From Linnemannia elongata (lineage: Eukaryota; Mortierellomycota; Mortierellomycetes; Mortierellales; Mortierellaceae), in NCBI GenBank assembly GCA_036320915.1, contig JAXBDG010000007.1:2108001-2172000 (forward strand): DNA of 64,000 nt. The letters run 5' to 3'. Below the pieces are notes generated by a model. The model ran no database searches and was not told the origin of the DNA. It saw only the letters and a program-made list of their open reading frames with translations. A program made the position numbers and the translations under genes. Below are positions 50,003 to 61,488 of this stretch, piece by piece (the stretch's first letter is position 1; each line of letters opens with the position of its first letter).

Positions 50003-53000
50003 ATGCAGCCTCAGCCAAGGCGACAGGGGCCGCCTCCCCAGCAAAGGATGCCCCCCAACGGACCTCCTCCTCAGGGGCAACAGTACATGCGCCCTGGTCC
50101 CCCAAGACCTATGGGTCCCGGCCCTGGTCCCGGAGGAATGTACCAACAACAGCAAGGAGGACCCATGGGACCCTCGATGGGAAACATGAACATGGGCGGG
50201 CCAGGAGGAAACTACCCCCCTAACATGCGACCACGGCCACCGCCAAACATGATGGGTGGTCCTCCTCAACGCCAGATGGGCCCTCCAATGGGTATGGGTG
50301 GACCTATGCCTCCCATGGGCCAGCGGCCTATGGGCGGTCCTATGGGCGGTCCTATGGGTGGGCCGATGGGTGGTCCTATGGGTGGTCCTATGGGCGGACC
50401 TATGGGAAGACCTGGCCCTCCACCAAATATGGGTCAAAACATGGGACCTGGACCGAATATGGGACCACCGAATATGAATATGGGACCTGGGCCTAATATG
50501 GGCCCCAACATGGGCCCTGGCCCGCCCCGACCCAATGGCGTTAACCCTAACTTCCGGCCTCCAGGCCCGCCTTCAGGACCACCACCACCACAGTCTGCTA
50601 GTCCGTCGACTCCGCTTTCAATCTACGGCGGCATGGGATCGTCTTCAGGCGCTCAAAATACTCCCCCCTACGTTCCTCCAGTCCCTTCGCCTATGGCACC
50701 CATCAACTACCAGCCAAAGACGTCACATCAATCATCCTCGCCCGCCGCACGGCCCACTCCGACATCTAACCCAAGTCCTCTACCTACTCCTACCCCCTCC
50801 CAGTCAAACCCTGCTCCTGTCCCACCCAAGGCTCTTCGCAGAGAAAACTCGGCCCACAATGTCCGCAAAGATTCACCTAGTTCATCTTCGCCTCAGATCC
50901 GTAACGAGCCATCCATGCCCTCACCAGTCTCACGCAAGGAAACACCCTCGACACCTTTGCCAAAACCCCCTGTCAGGAGAGATACAGCTTCTTCTCAAAA
51001 GTCGCAAAAGGAGCCACCGTCGCCTGTTGTCAGGAAGGAAGTTCCTGTCCCTGTCCGGAGAGACACTCCTCCACAACCTCCACAACCTTCACAACCTCCA
51101 CAGCCCATGCGCAAGAATCTAATCTCAATGTCGTCGCCTTCTCCTTCGTCTAACCGCCTGGCGGAAGGAAAGCCAATTGTTGAGATTGCTCAGTTTGCAC
51201 GAGAGGACTTTCGTCATGAGGACTGTGAGTACTTCTTTCGGTTTGGAGCAAGGAGAGAGTAATGCGCCTATGGATAGATCGATCAGAACAATTCATTTTT
51301 ACAACCCTGACCATTGCCTCTGATATGTTAGATCTTTCCAAGAATCTGGCGAACGCAAGTGAAGAGACGGTGCGCGCGTTCTTGCAGTCGCTCAAGGATT
51401 CCAAATCGTTGGCGGCAGAGGACCTTCAGGAGAACGTGTTCAAGAACTACAACGAATTTGTCACCATCTCCAAGGAGATTTCCAAGCTGGAGAGCGACAT
51501 GCAGACACTTCGTGGACTCTTGGATGATCTGAAGACTTCGAGCGACAACCTCGTGGACGATGACGATGAGTTCTTGCTCACTGCAGGTATGTTTGCTGTG
51601 TACTCGGGATGTGGGGATAATCTATTCTTGTTATTGAACTCCAGTATCGTCCTGCTGACACTCTCAAATTTTTGACACTGGTAGGTATTGAGGACTCGGC
51701 ACCAGTTGTTCCAAAGAGAATGACAGTGATGGTTTCCAGTATGTCAGACTTGACTTCTGTGTGGAAGGCGCAGATGATGGCTTTGTGGGAGGGTATTGAA
51801 GGAGCCCAGGTACGTCTTCGTTAAGATTTGGGGTTCAAAAGGTATCTTGTGGAAAGCAAGCACTAACACCCGGCGCGTTGGCCATTATTTTTTGCTCCGC
51901 CATCAAAATACAATAGAAAATGCTTCCTTATCACCCCAAGCGTCATTTGATCCGCGAGTCGCCCAGTTTCGTGGAGGTGAACACATCGACCAACAAGATT
52001 AAGCATCCTGTTCATATTGTACTCATGAACGACACCATTTTGATTGCTACACGCAAGAAGAAGACGGCTGCTCAGTCAAAGTACAAGTTACTGGGCGATC
52101 GATGCTGGTCCTTGACCGAGATCACCGTCGAGGACATGAAGGACACTGCAGGTATGCACATTGGCTCTTTGTTTTCTCTGCGATATGTTGAGTGCGTGTG
52201 TTCTAATCATATTATATTTGTTCGAAATTGTAGATGTCCGCAATGCAATCAAGATTACACACGGAACAGACGTGTTTGTCTACAAGACAGAGAAGGGACA
52301 GGAGAAGCAGACCATGCTTGTCAACATAAAGCGTACTACTGACGAGATTGTTGCCCGTTCGAACGAGTCTCGCAACAAGGGTATGACATCTAAAACTGTG
52401 CGTGCGACCTGCATCGGCAAACTATTTACACCAATGAACTCACAATGCACTCTCCTTCCCTTTCATCGATTTCATTATTGCTTCTAGGCATGTTTGGGTT
52501 CTCTCCAGTAAGTTGCTTGACGCTTTCCTTTGCTCATTCGTATGCTGAGCCTCGGTCATATCAGCTACTAAACAATGTGATCTCCTATTAAATTTAGGCC
52601 ATGCCAAACCGCGCAGGAATGAAATTCAAGTCGGCGACAGGAACAAACCAGGCAGACACACGCTGGCTGGCCGAGTTTACGGATGAATTGGATGTCATGA
52701 TTGCACAGAGAGAGTTTGACGCAGCCGTTGCAGGCATTGAGAAAGGTATGCAGCCATTTGGTGGCGCAACTTTTAGCTCTTGATACTCTCGGAATGATAT
52801 TTGGCCTTGTCCCTAAATACTGTCGCGCGTTTTCCATCTTCAACTATCATAGCCACGGTGATTTTATCGCAAATGACGCTGCCAGTAGCGAAGCTTGAGG
52901 ATACCAGGAAGCGTCTTGACGAGAGAGTATCTCGCCTGTCTCGTGCTATTATCCTGGACCTCGGGCAGTCTCACATCACAAAAGTTGCGGTCCAGCGTGA

Positions 53001-54586
53001 TGTCGGATGGCTGGAGCGCCTTGGCTGTCTTGACCAGGCCAAGGATGTATTTTTGACCAACAGAACCAAAGTGGTTCGTCAAAGAATGGAGTAAGTCCCT
53101 CTTTACATTTTGGGGTATTTTACATGTTAGTCCTGGAAGGCAAGCGACATCTAACAGGCTTTACTTTTTCTGCACTGGATGTAATAGCCAAGTTAAGCCA
53201 AAGAAGGATCCTGTGCTTCACGTTGAGGAATTGGCGATGATTGTGTTTACGACTATCAAGAACACCTCCGAGTGGTTTGAAGAGTCTTTCAAGGACCCCA
53301 AGATGAGCTCTGCGCTCGTCAAGTGGGCCAAGCAGGAGATGGAATGTTTTGCCGACTTGTACAAAGACATTGTCTTTAGCAGTCAGCAAAGCAATTTCCA
53401 GGTCATTGCTGATTGCTACAAGGTTACACAAGAGCAATGCAACAAGGTAAGGTTCTGTGTTCCAGGGCTATGTACCATCGTGGAGATCGTTTTTAGGCAA
53501 CGAAACTGACTACCATTGAAATACGTGGTTACTGCTTTCCACACTTAGCTCAAGGAATTCGGATTGGATATGATTTTTGTGCTGGACTCGTTCTTGCTGC
53601 CGTACTTGACCGAGACTATTGCAGAGCACGAGAGGCGTTGTCTAGAGAGAATGGACGCTATCATTGAACACGATGATTTCGCACCCATGTCTGGCGAGGA
53701 ACTAGGTAAAACTGTTAAGAGATATACGCGAGCAAATGGGAAGATGATATGGATTATGGTATTGACCTGTTTCTGACGCGTACATTTGTGTGCACTTTGC
53801 TGTTTAGGCTCAGTAACGCCATTGTCGGCCAGTATGATCGCTTTCTATACTGTCATGTTGCAGTTTGTGAACAACATCTGCTTGATCGGTAGCTTAACGG
53901 TATGTCATTTTGAATAGCAATCAATAGCACGATCTTCAGGAACAATGGCAGGCCATCTGAAACAAGAACCCTCTGAACTAATATATTGACGTTTTCTTTC
54001 CGTGAATGTAGCTCTACACGAGGATTGTCGAGAGTATTGCCATTCTGTTCAAGGCATACGTGAACAGGACAATTCAGGTCTACGAAGAGAAGGGTCTCAC
54101 AGACGACCAGGTACTTGTCGCACGCGTTCTTATTTCTTAGTGGTGCTCACCCCTGCGTGTACCCGACCTCTCCTTTTGCTAACACAATGAGCGCCTTATT
54201 TTCTATCTAAAATAGCGCGCAAGTGTAAATTCAAACTTTCAGTTCATTTCTGAGAGTTTTATATCCCGAGTCATTGTGCAGTTGCGCGTAAGTAGACCTT
54301 TGCTCTTTTTCGCTCCTAGGACAAGCAGTATATCTTACTCTAGTTCCGGACGTCAGGTTTACTCACATTTGTATGTTCGTCCTTATGCCATCTAGCATCG
54401 ATTTGATAGACCTATACCTGAGCTGGAGTCTGTTCGTGAGGAATTGGGAGGTATATACATTGTCTATTAATCTTGATCGACGCACGCAACACTGGTCCTT
54501 GTTTTGTTTGCCAAAAGGAATTTATATTCACCGTCTTCTTCTTTTTTCCTTCTCTCGATCGTGTGTGATTAGGCATTGAACTTTAA
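50003..54586 (+). CDS. exo84: exocyst complex component Exo84 with Met/Gly/Pro-rich N-terminus
   Basis: Fifteen exons: 50003-51224, 51332-51586, 51685-51809, 51917-52151, 52234-52380, 52488-52507, 52598-52745, 52853-53090, 53188-53446, 53549-53705, 53808-53899, 54012-54110, 54216-54287, 54396-54450 and 54573-54586, giving 1045 residues. Exo84 is one of eight exocyst subunits that tether secretory vesicles to the plasma membrane. Residues 1-390 are low complexity: Gln/Pro/Arg at the start, then M-G-G-P repeats, then a Ser/Pro-rich part. The Vps51/Exo84-type helical region covers about 398-490 (LSKNLANASEETVRAFLQSL, VFKNYNEFVTISKEISKLES). A PH domain follows at about 535-665, beginning MLPYHPKRHLIRESPSFVEV, with VHIVLMNDTILIATRKKK. 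The C-terminal helical Exo84 domain fills 675-1045. Exon 6 is a 20-base microexon (GMFGFSP). Two exons at the 3' end are also very short. The family is secure; the last three exons rest on splice signals only. Confidence 0.9.
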
Positions 54587-55471
54587 TCGCGAAAAGGCAC
54601 TGTTTCTAGTCGAACCACCTTTTTCGTCACAAACTAAAGTATCTTCCTTCGTGTGGAGTGTGATGATGAGGCACGTAATAAATAGAATACGCATACGATG
54701 GTTCGCATTGTTGATGGAGTGAAAGATGAGGTGGTGAGGAAAACAAAGGCAGGGTGCGTGCAGGTCGCGCGAAGGCCGAGTATAAGTTTTCATGCCCTAC
54801 CTAACTCAAAACGATGAGGTACTTTCTGACGCGAATGTCTTCACGCAGTTTTATTTTTCTCCCCTCGCGTAGCGGTTATCTTGTTGCGCTCGTTCTACAC
54901 ACACACACACACACACACACATACACACTCTATCCCTCTTTCTCTTTCTCTTACATTAAATTCACCTGCACACAAGTGGATACGAATCTATTTCTTTTCT
55001 GAATTTTTTAACCAGCCCGAAGGAGGCTATTTTCCGTTCTTTTTTTTGTCGTATCTATCAGTGTCCATCTTCCTGATTCGCTTTGTCTTCCAGTTTCAAG
55101 CGTCGATCCAATAACCCGAACAACTCCTTCGTCGCTCTTCATTTAGTCATGCTTCGCTCCTCATTATGTTCCAGTTACTTCCATCAATGCTATCCAACCA
55201 CTTTATATATTCTCCCTGTCACTATTCTCAACCCCTTACCGCCATCTTTTGATGCTCTTCATGCTCCATTTTTTTTTCGTTGTTCGCTTTTCCTAGTTGT
55301 TCCCATAAACTGGTCACACAACTACCTTTGATGCAAATAGGACCACCCGCCGTTGCCCTAAAAAATAATACATTGTAACCAGGATTTACTGTCTAACCGC
55401 CGCTGCTACATCTTAAAACGGAACGTAGACAATTGTAAGATCGATCTTGTGAGTGTAAAACGCGTCCACGC

Positions 55472-55511
<40 letters not shown>

Positions 55512-55622
55512 GAAAATGGGTAAATCACGTGTAGAAGCAGCACCCATCGTATAAGCTACGTCTTGGATAACAGTGATACAATAAGCTTTTTGAAATGGAA
55601 CTCAATATCCAATGAGATGAAA
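54587..55622. other. intergenic between exo84 and tRNA-Gln
   Basis: No gene is supported. A CA dinucleotide microsatellite lies at 54897-54921, and a 34-base T tract at 55476-55509 belongs to the tRNA upstream element listed separately. Confidence 0.55.
55476..55622 (+). promoter_or_regulatory. T tract plus CACGTG element upstream of tRNA-Gln, copy 1
   Basis: A T tract (55476-55509) is followed by TGCGAA, CACGTG at 55526-55531, and ATATCCAATGAGATGAAA directly before the tRNA. The same elements occur in the same order and at nearly the same distance before the second tRNA-Gln (61353-61488, complement): the T tract ends 113 bases before the tRNA here and 114 there. It is either a duplicated segment or a conserved Pol III upstream element. 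Confidence 0.55.
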
Positions 55623-55695
55623 GGTTTCGTGTTGTAATTGGTTAGCAATCAAGACTCTGAATCTTGCAATCCGAGTTCGAGTCTCGGCGAGACCT
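55623..55695 (+). tRNA. tRNA-Gln (anticodon CUG)
   Basis: Seventy-three bases. The acceptor stem GGTTTCG pairs with CGAGACC (one G-T pair). The D loop has TTGGTTAGCAA. The anticodon stem CAAGA/TCTTG encloses the loop CTCTGAA, with anticodon CTG reading CAG. The T arm contains GAGTTCGAGTCTC. There is no intron. A terminator-like CTTCTTTTG follows. It is identical to the gene at 61280-61352. Confidence 0.95.
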
Positions 55696-55964
55696 CTTCT
55701 TTTGCTTTTGGCAGCGTCGCTAATTTTTTTTCTTGCTCCTCGGTATCAGCATTGTTTCCTTTCTCCTCCTTGACATATCGTTAGGCTCTTTGTGCTTGGT
55801 TGTGGTTTTTTTGGTATGTTTCCTCTCTTTTTAGTTATTTTTCCAAAGGGTGCCGGATCCCATCAAGATGGCGGCGAAGGGCGGGATCTATGATCCTCTA
55901 AAGGCTGATTATAAGCCTGCGAGTTTTGAATATATGGTATGATGTTTGAAAAAGTCTAGACTTT

Positions 55965-58257
55965 TTAATGGCCAGTCTCCTCGTGCAAGCTGTGGGGATG
56001 CTCAGCGGCGAAAAACTCGGACTTTGGCTTGAACCACTTGTCAGCCGACCTAATGGGTTAATTTTGTTCAGAACGAATGGAATTGGGGGGTTCCAGATAT
56101 GTTAACAAATGAAGCGCATAAATAGAAGACCGAAAGTAACAACATGCGAACCTCATGACCTCAATTATTAAAGGAAAAGGAAACTTACTTTGTCAACTTC
56201 TCGGTGATGGAGGAAAGGTCGAGTTGGAGGTACCAGCTCATGTAGTCTCCGATCTCAGTGTTCTCATGGTTACCCCTGAGACGGTCCAAGATCCGGTTGC
56301 CGCTCTGGACAGAAGAGGCAGCATAGAGGTTGACATCGACTCCGGTGTGACCCATGGTGGTCCATCCCAAGTTGGCGCGGCGAGAGATAGCATGACCCAA
56401 GTAGCGCAGGATATCATTGGGGATAGCCTCAGCGTTCGACAAGAACTCGATCTCCTCTTCGGTAGCATCGGTGATTCCAAGTCCCTTATCCAAGATCTCC
56501 TTGCGAACATAGTCATGAGTCTGGCGGCGAGGAGAGCCCTGTCCCTGGATGTTCAGGGCATCAGCGTTCTTGTTGGCGGTGTGGAAGAGGATCAAGTTCT
56601 GAGTCAAGATCTCGGTCGAGGCCCTGGCACGTTCAATGACCTCGGGTCTCCACAAATAATCGGGGTAGGTGTTGGGATCAGGTTGGAGCCCCAGGGTGAA
56701 ACCGCCCGTCTCATGGTCACTGGTCGAAATCATAACGGTGTCAGGGTTGCTGGCGACGAAATCCTTGACAACCTTGATGGTCCTGTGGTACTCGAGAATC
56801 TCGTGCACATGAGCAACAGGGTCGTTGTTATGGGCACCCATGTCAATCCTGGATCCCTCAATCATCAAAAAGAATCCTTCTCCACCGGTGCTCCACTTCT
56901 TAAGAGACTTCAAGGCAATTTCTGCCATCTGGTGCAAGGCGGGCTCGGTCTTGTTGTCGCGGTCAATCTCGAAATTCATATGGCTGGGATGGAACAGGCC
57001 CATGGTATGGCGGGGCAAGATATTGTTGTGCTCAGTGGTCAACGCATCAAACTCGTTCTTGTTGAAGACAACGTGTTCCCAGCCATAGTTTTTGCTCTCC
57101 TTGATCAAATCGCGATCGTCCAAACGGCAGCTTCCCTCGGTAGTGTTGGGCAAGAAGAAGCAGCGGCCACCCCCCAACATCAGATCGACCTGTCGCCCAA
57201 GGGAATAGTCTCCGATCTGCTGGACGGCAATGTCGGCCTCCATATCACGATGGACCACATGAGCTGAGAAAGCTGCGGGAGTAGCATGAGTCACTCTGCT
57301 GGTGACGACCAATCCTGTGAGCATTCCATTTGCCTTGGCGGACTCAAGGACAGTTCCGCAAGGGTTGCCGTTGGGATCCACTATTTTCAATAAGGGAAAA
57401 AAAAAAAAAAAAAAAATCTAGTTAGTGCTTCTCGCAAAAAATCAAACTAGGAAGGCAAGAGTTAGTTTGATAAGAGAATAAGGTACCTCCGATGGCAGCA
57501 TTGTAGGACTTCATGGCGCAAGAGAAGGCGGTGGCACCTGCAGCAGAGTCGGTGACCAGACTGTTGCTGCTCCTGGTTCTGGAAGCACCGATCAGGATCT
57601 CATCCAACGAAGTCTTGGCATCCTCAGGGTGACCGTTGATATACTGCCAGTATGACCTGCCGTAGGTCTGGGAGGCGGGGCCGAAACCATCCGAGACCAT
57701 CATGATAACATTGCGGCTACGACCAGGGGCTGTTGGTGAAGGGATAGATAGGAGATGTGTATATGTTTAGTCAGTGCAGCAAGGGCGGATGCATAATATG
57801 AACGTGGGAACACAAGACAAGCTTGCAATAGATTGGTTTGGTTGGGGTTGGTGAGGAGAAAACTTGGAAAAGTCAATTTGATCCGAGGGAGCGAGCGATC
57901 TTATGGACGACGAACAACTTACTGAAGGTGTTGGTGCTCTTGGTGAGGAGGTAGGTTGTGGTAATAGCAGCAGCAGACGCCAAGACGACAGCCAGTCCGA
58001 GGCAGAGGCACATGCGTCTACGTTCCTGTGAGTAACAAAGTAAGAGAGCAAACAACCCAACCTGTCAGTAAGCTTCTTTGTTGCTTTTTTTTTCTTATCT
58101 TTGTGGGGTGTGTGAGGGTGACGCAGGTTTTTGGAATGGGTCATACTCTGCTAATCTGCTTGCGAGACTCTTCCTTGAGCAGCTCACGCTCCTGGTCATC
58201 GAATGAGTCCCGAGGGTCCTCGTTAGCGAGCAATGGGGCAGAGGCCTGTCTGTTCAT
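55965..58257 (-). CDS. pho8: vacuolar alkaline phosphatase (Pho8 type)
   Basis: Five exons on the complement: 58147-58257, 57923-58025, 57487-57729, 56189-57380 and 55965-56049, giving 577 residues. It is a repressible alkaline phosphatase of the vacuole, hydrolysing phosphomonoesters. An acidic cytosolic tail (1-37) is followed by one membrane anchor at about 43-62 (MCLCLGLAVVLASAAAI), the type II topology of Pho8. The metal and active-site motifs are present: VSDGFG with Asp 85, and TDSAAGATAF with nucleophile Ser 133, then VTHATPAAFSAH, MIEGSRIDMGAHNND, STSDHETGGF and GHTGVDV. The fourth exon appears to end in TAA, but that TAA is inside a GTAAGT donor. Splicing to CCCATTAG adds a last exon, SADKWFKPKSEFFAAEHP onward, which keeps frame and looks like real protein. 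Confidence 0.93.
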
Positions 58258-59875
58258 GTCTCTCTGTTGTGCAAAGGTGAAGTGCGAGGTGAGTAGAGTG
58301 TGAAAAAGGGGGGAAGAGGATGGGAGAGAAGAGAGAAAACAGATAGATGGGCAAGAGAAGGGAAAGAGAGGGAAGACGGGGAAGAGGGAGAGTGAGGGAC
58401 CGGATGAGGAATCGGTGGAGAGACAAAGAAGAAGAGAAGACAAAGAAAGAAACAAAAAAAAAGAAGAGAGAGAAAAAACACTCGTTCCTGACTGGAGCTG
58501 TCTGTCTTTGTCTGTAGTGTGAAACGGAGCGAGTGCACTGCGCTGACTGACTGACTGACTGTGAGAGGGTGGCGATGGTTGCCAAATCCGGGACAGAAGT
58601 GGGCAGCAGGACAATCCAAACGGCCATTGGCTCTTTTCTTCCCGTTCATTTGCTTACCTCGTCTTTCCCTCAACCTTGGCGGAATTGCCTTGCCTGCATA
58701 CTTATTTGCCCTGCTTGCCTGTTTGCTATCCTTACTCAAATAAACCCTCACCAAAACCAAACCCTTGACTCCAATTAATCGATCAATGTCACTTTTTACC
58801 TCGGAGAAAAAGAGTACCTCTTCGCCGCAGGAAGTGGCAGTAACAGTGAAGTACGATATGATTCAGGCACAAAACCAGACAACAATAAAAAGCTTATACA
58901 TGTGGTGATGATGGCCCGTTCTCCCTTCTCCAGGAGGTTCAACAACATTCATTCAAAAAGACATGCCGATATGAAAAGGCGGAGGCTTGGCGAGCCATGC
59001 CCTTGTCTCTTGTCTCAAAAGGTATGTATCTTTTATGCTAATTGATCAGCCATTAATCCCTTACCTCCTTTCGGAGACAATGAGGCATGAGTGTGAAACC
59101 ATCGTCGTCAGTCTCGTATGCACCAGTGTCCTAATTGATGTTTTGACGCGTTAATCTGCGAAGGATATATTTCTCTTGCGTCAACTTCGCTCCGCATGGA
59201 GCAGCTCTAGATTATAACCAACGCGACAAAGGAACAGACTGGGCCGACTATGATCGGTGATCGATACACAACAAACAACAAGTAAACAATCTGGTATTAA
59301 GCAAACCGAAAAAGGTACACATTGCATCGCCCCCTAAAAGGTGGCAAAAGGAAAAACACCACCTGGTCACTCAAGCTCGATGACCACTGACTGCTCAATG
59401 CACCATTATAATTGTGCAACCTTGATACAAATAAAAGTGTTCAAACTGCACGTGTGAGAAGAACTGTCGAAAGAGAGCATCAATGAGGAATAGGAGAGGA
59501 AGCATGCGAACAGCAAGAAGAACCGCAGGCGAGGTGTTGTTACTTTATGTTTTTGTTGTATCCTAAAAAGAATAGGGAAAAGGGAAAACTGTGAGCAACT
59601 TGCTCCCTTTTTTTTCATCACAAGGGTCTCTTGTTTATCCCTCCCTTTTCTCTCTCCTCTCTTCTCTTCATTTTCCGTCTTTCTTTTTCTTTCCTTTCTT
59701 TCTACTTCTACTTTACCTCTCCGCCAATATACCATCCCTCCCTTATCAACTTCTTTCTCCACAACCCCTCATTTGTTTACTTTCACCATCCCCACATAGT
59801 ACTCAAAAAACCCATCCCTAAACCAACTCTCTCACCGAACAAAAAAAAAATCAAAAGGAACGAGCGTCGCCCAAA
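58258..59875. other. divergent intergenic region, pho8 and DUF1769 promoters
   Basis: About 1.6 kb without a supported gene. A GACT repeat lies near 58543-58560, an ATTGG (reverse CCAAT) at about 58625, and a CACGTG at 59449-59454. Short frames at 58788 (41 codons) and 58908 have no recognisable features. Confidence 0.5.
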
Positions 59876-61107
59876 ATGCCAGAGCCGACAATCATCGAAC
59901 ACGATGGAATCCGCTACCGCATCCGCGTCTCAGTCGGCACTACAGCCAGTACATCCCCCAAAGACATGCACATCCTAAACGTCAACGATGTCTCAAACCC
60001 CTTCATGGTCGACACGGACGAGTTTGTGGGCCATGTGGCTTTCATGATCAAGGGTCAGGATCAGATTTGGGGATATGAAGCAGGACAAAAACAGGATGGG
60101 CTTAAACGTGTACCTGACAGCAAGTGGTTTGAGAATGCTGCCAAGGCAGGGAGAGGGGATAATATTAATTGTTTACAGATCGTCGGGCGCTTTAAGCGGG
60201 AGTGGACAGGAGATCAAGTGGTCTTTGCAGTAAGGAATACGTCCTTTTATGAATGCAGAAAAAGAGTTAAATAATTGTTGAGAGAGCAAAACGCCCGTGG
60301 ATAAAAAAAAAAAAAAAGATTGACGATGATCTCAATCCTTTTTGTTGCTTGAATTTAGACCGTTTTCGAAAGACCCTTGAAACTCCCACCTTTTACATCC
60401 GTCGCGCTCAGGTTTATCAAGGCAATCTACACCGGCCTCCAAATGGACGTCTGCTGCCCCCAACCCTACTTTATCGGCCAACTCCTCAGTTCGACCGACA
60501 CCGTTCAGGTCACTCCAGTTTCCTCCACCCTCCTCCTCAACGGCGAATACAAGGACAAGAACATCCCTGAATGGCCCGCATACCAAGGAGAGATCCTTGT
60601 CGAGAACACGAGCCTAGTGATCCCACCTGAGGAAATCAAGAAGCGGCCCAAGCTGAGTATCGACCCTGCGGCGCGACGACAACACTTCTCAAAAGCTAAA
60701 AACTATTCTAAGCATCGGTACTCGACGGATCACGTCTATGGATTTGAGCTGTTCAATCCATTCTTGGATTACGCCAGGTTTTCGGTCAAGTTGGCTGGAT
60801 TCAACATTGACCTCTTCAAGTATTTCAATGGGCAGGTGAGAAAGAGTTCGCGTGCGCTGGCATTCAATATCTGTATTTAACATTTTCTCCCCTCTTTTTT
60901 TTTTTTTTTTTTTTTTTTTGCCCAACCGCGCGCCTACGATTTCCTATTGACGATCCTACAATTCTTTTCCTTTCTCACCTTTTGAAACGCGAAACGCGCT
61001 CTTGGTGTTAGCCACTGACATACTCGATCAGGACCCAGGATGCATCCGTGACGTTTCTCACCTTCGTCATCGACCTTATACCTGTCGAAGAACTCACCAC
61101 AGTGTAG
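59876..61107 (+). CDS. DUF1769 (UPF0590) family protein
   Basis: Three exons, 59876-60229, 60359-60835 and 61012-61107, give 308 residues. The family is fungal and of unknown function. The features that fit are CLQIVGRFKREWTGDQVVFA at the end of exon 1, then TVFERPLKLPPFTSVALRFI across the junction, a Pro-rich CCPQPYFIGQLLSS, and PLTYSIRTQDASVTFLTFVI at the C-terminus. No signal peptide or membrane segment is seen. Introns are all phase 0. The last intron carries a 25-base T tract at 60895-60919. The gene lies between two inverted tRNA-Gln genes together with pho8. The family call comes from remembered sequence pattern, not a search. Confidence 0.75.
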
Positions 61108-61279
61108 GAGAAAAAAAAACAACACTTGGACCATACAAACAGACAGCATTCACTGCGTAATAAATGATAGGGTGCAAGCGAGGTGAATAGGAAAAAAAAA
61201 CAGATGCCTGCTTCCCTTTCGTCAGTCGAGGTTTTTTCGAACTGGAACTGAAAGAAGCAAAAAAAATTGACAAAAGAAG

Positions 61280-61352
61280 AGGTCTCGCCGAGACTCGAAC
61301 TCGGATTGCAAGATTCAGAGTCTTGATTGCTAACCAATTACAACACGAAACC
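61280..61352 (-). tRNA. tRNA-Gln (anticodon CUG), inverted copy
   Basis: The reverse complement is identical over all 73 bases to the tRNA-Gln at 55623-55695. It shares the AAA just before the gene and the CTTCTTTTG just after it. The anticodon is CTG. It begins about 170 bases after the DUF1769 stop codon, in opposite orientation. Confidence 0.95.
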
Positions 61353-61488
61353 TTTATCTTATTGGATATGAGCGCAGTTTTCAGAATGCTTCTTGTACCA
61401 CTACTTCGACAACGCAATTCATACGATAATTTCAACTACTGCACGTGACTAATACATTTTATTCGCAAAAAAAAAAAAAAAAAAAAAA
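61353..61488 (-). promoter_or_regulatory. T tract plus CACGTG element upstream of tRNA-Gln, copy 2
   Basis: On the minus strand a 22-base T tract (61467-61488) leads into TTGCGAAT, CACGTG at 61442-61447, and ATATCCAATAAGATAAA next to the tRNA. Order and spacing match the upstream region of the first tRNA-Gln, while the bases in between have largely diverged. Confidence 0.55.

Noticed and set aside
55868..55942. Small plus-strand frame starting MAAKGGIYDPLKAD
   Set aside because: It is only 24 codons, lies just beyond the 3' end of pho8 on the other strand, and has no splice or promoter context I can support.
56155..57267. 370-codon plus-strand open frame
   Set aside because: It is fully antisense to the alkaline phosphatase exon, which carries all the expected catalytic motifs.
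58788..58913. 41-codon plus-strand frame in the pho8 upstream region
   Set aside because: Too short, no recognisable motif, no sign of conservation available.
59449..59454. CACGTG as a Pho4 site controlling pho8
   Set aside because: It is about 1.2 kb from the pho8 start and nearer the DUF1769 gene; a single six-base match is not enough.
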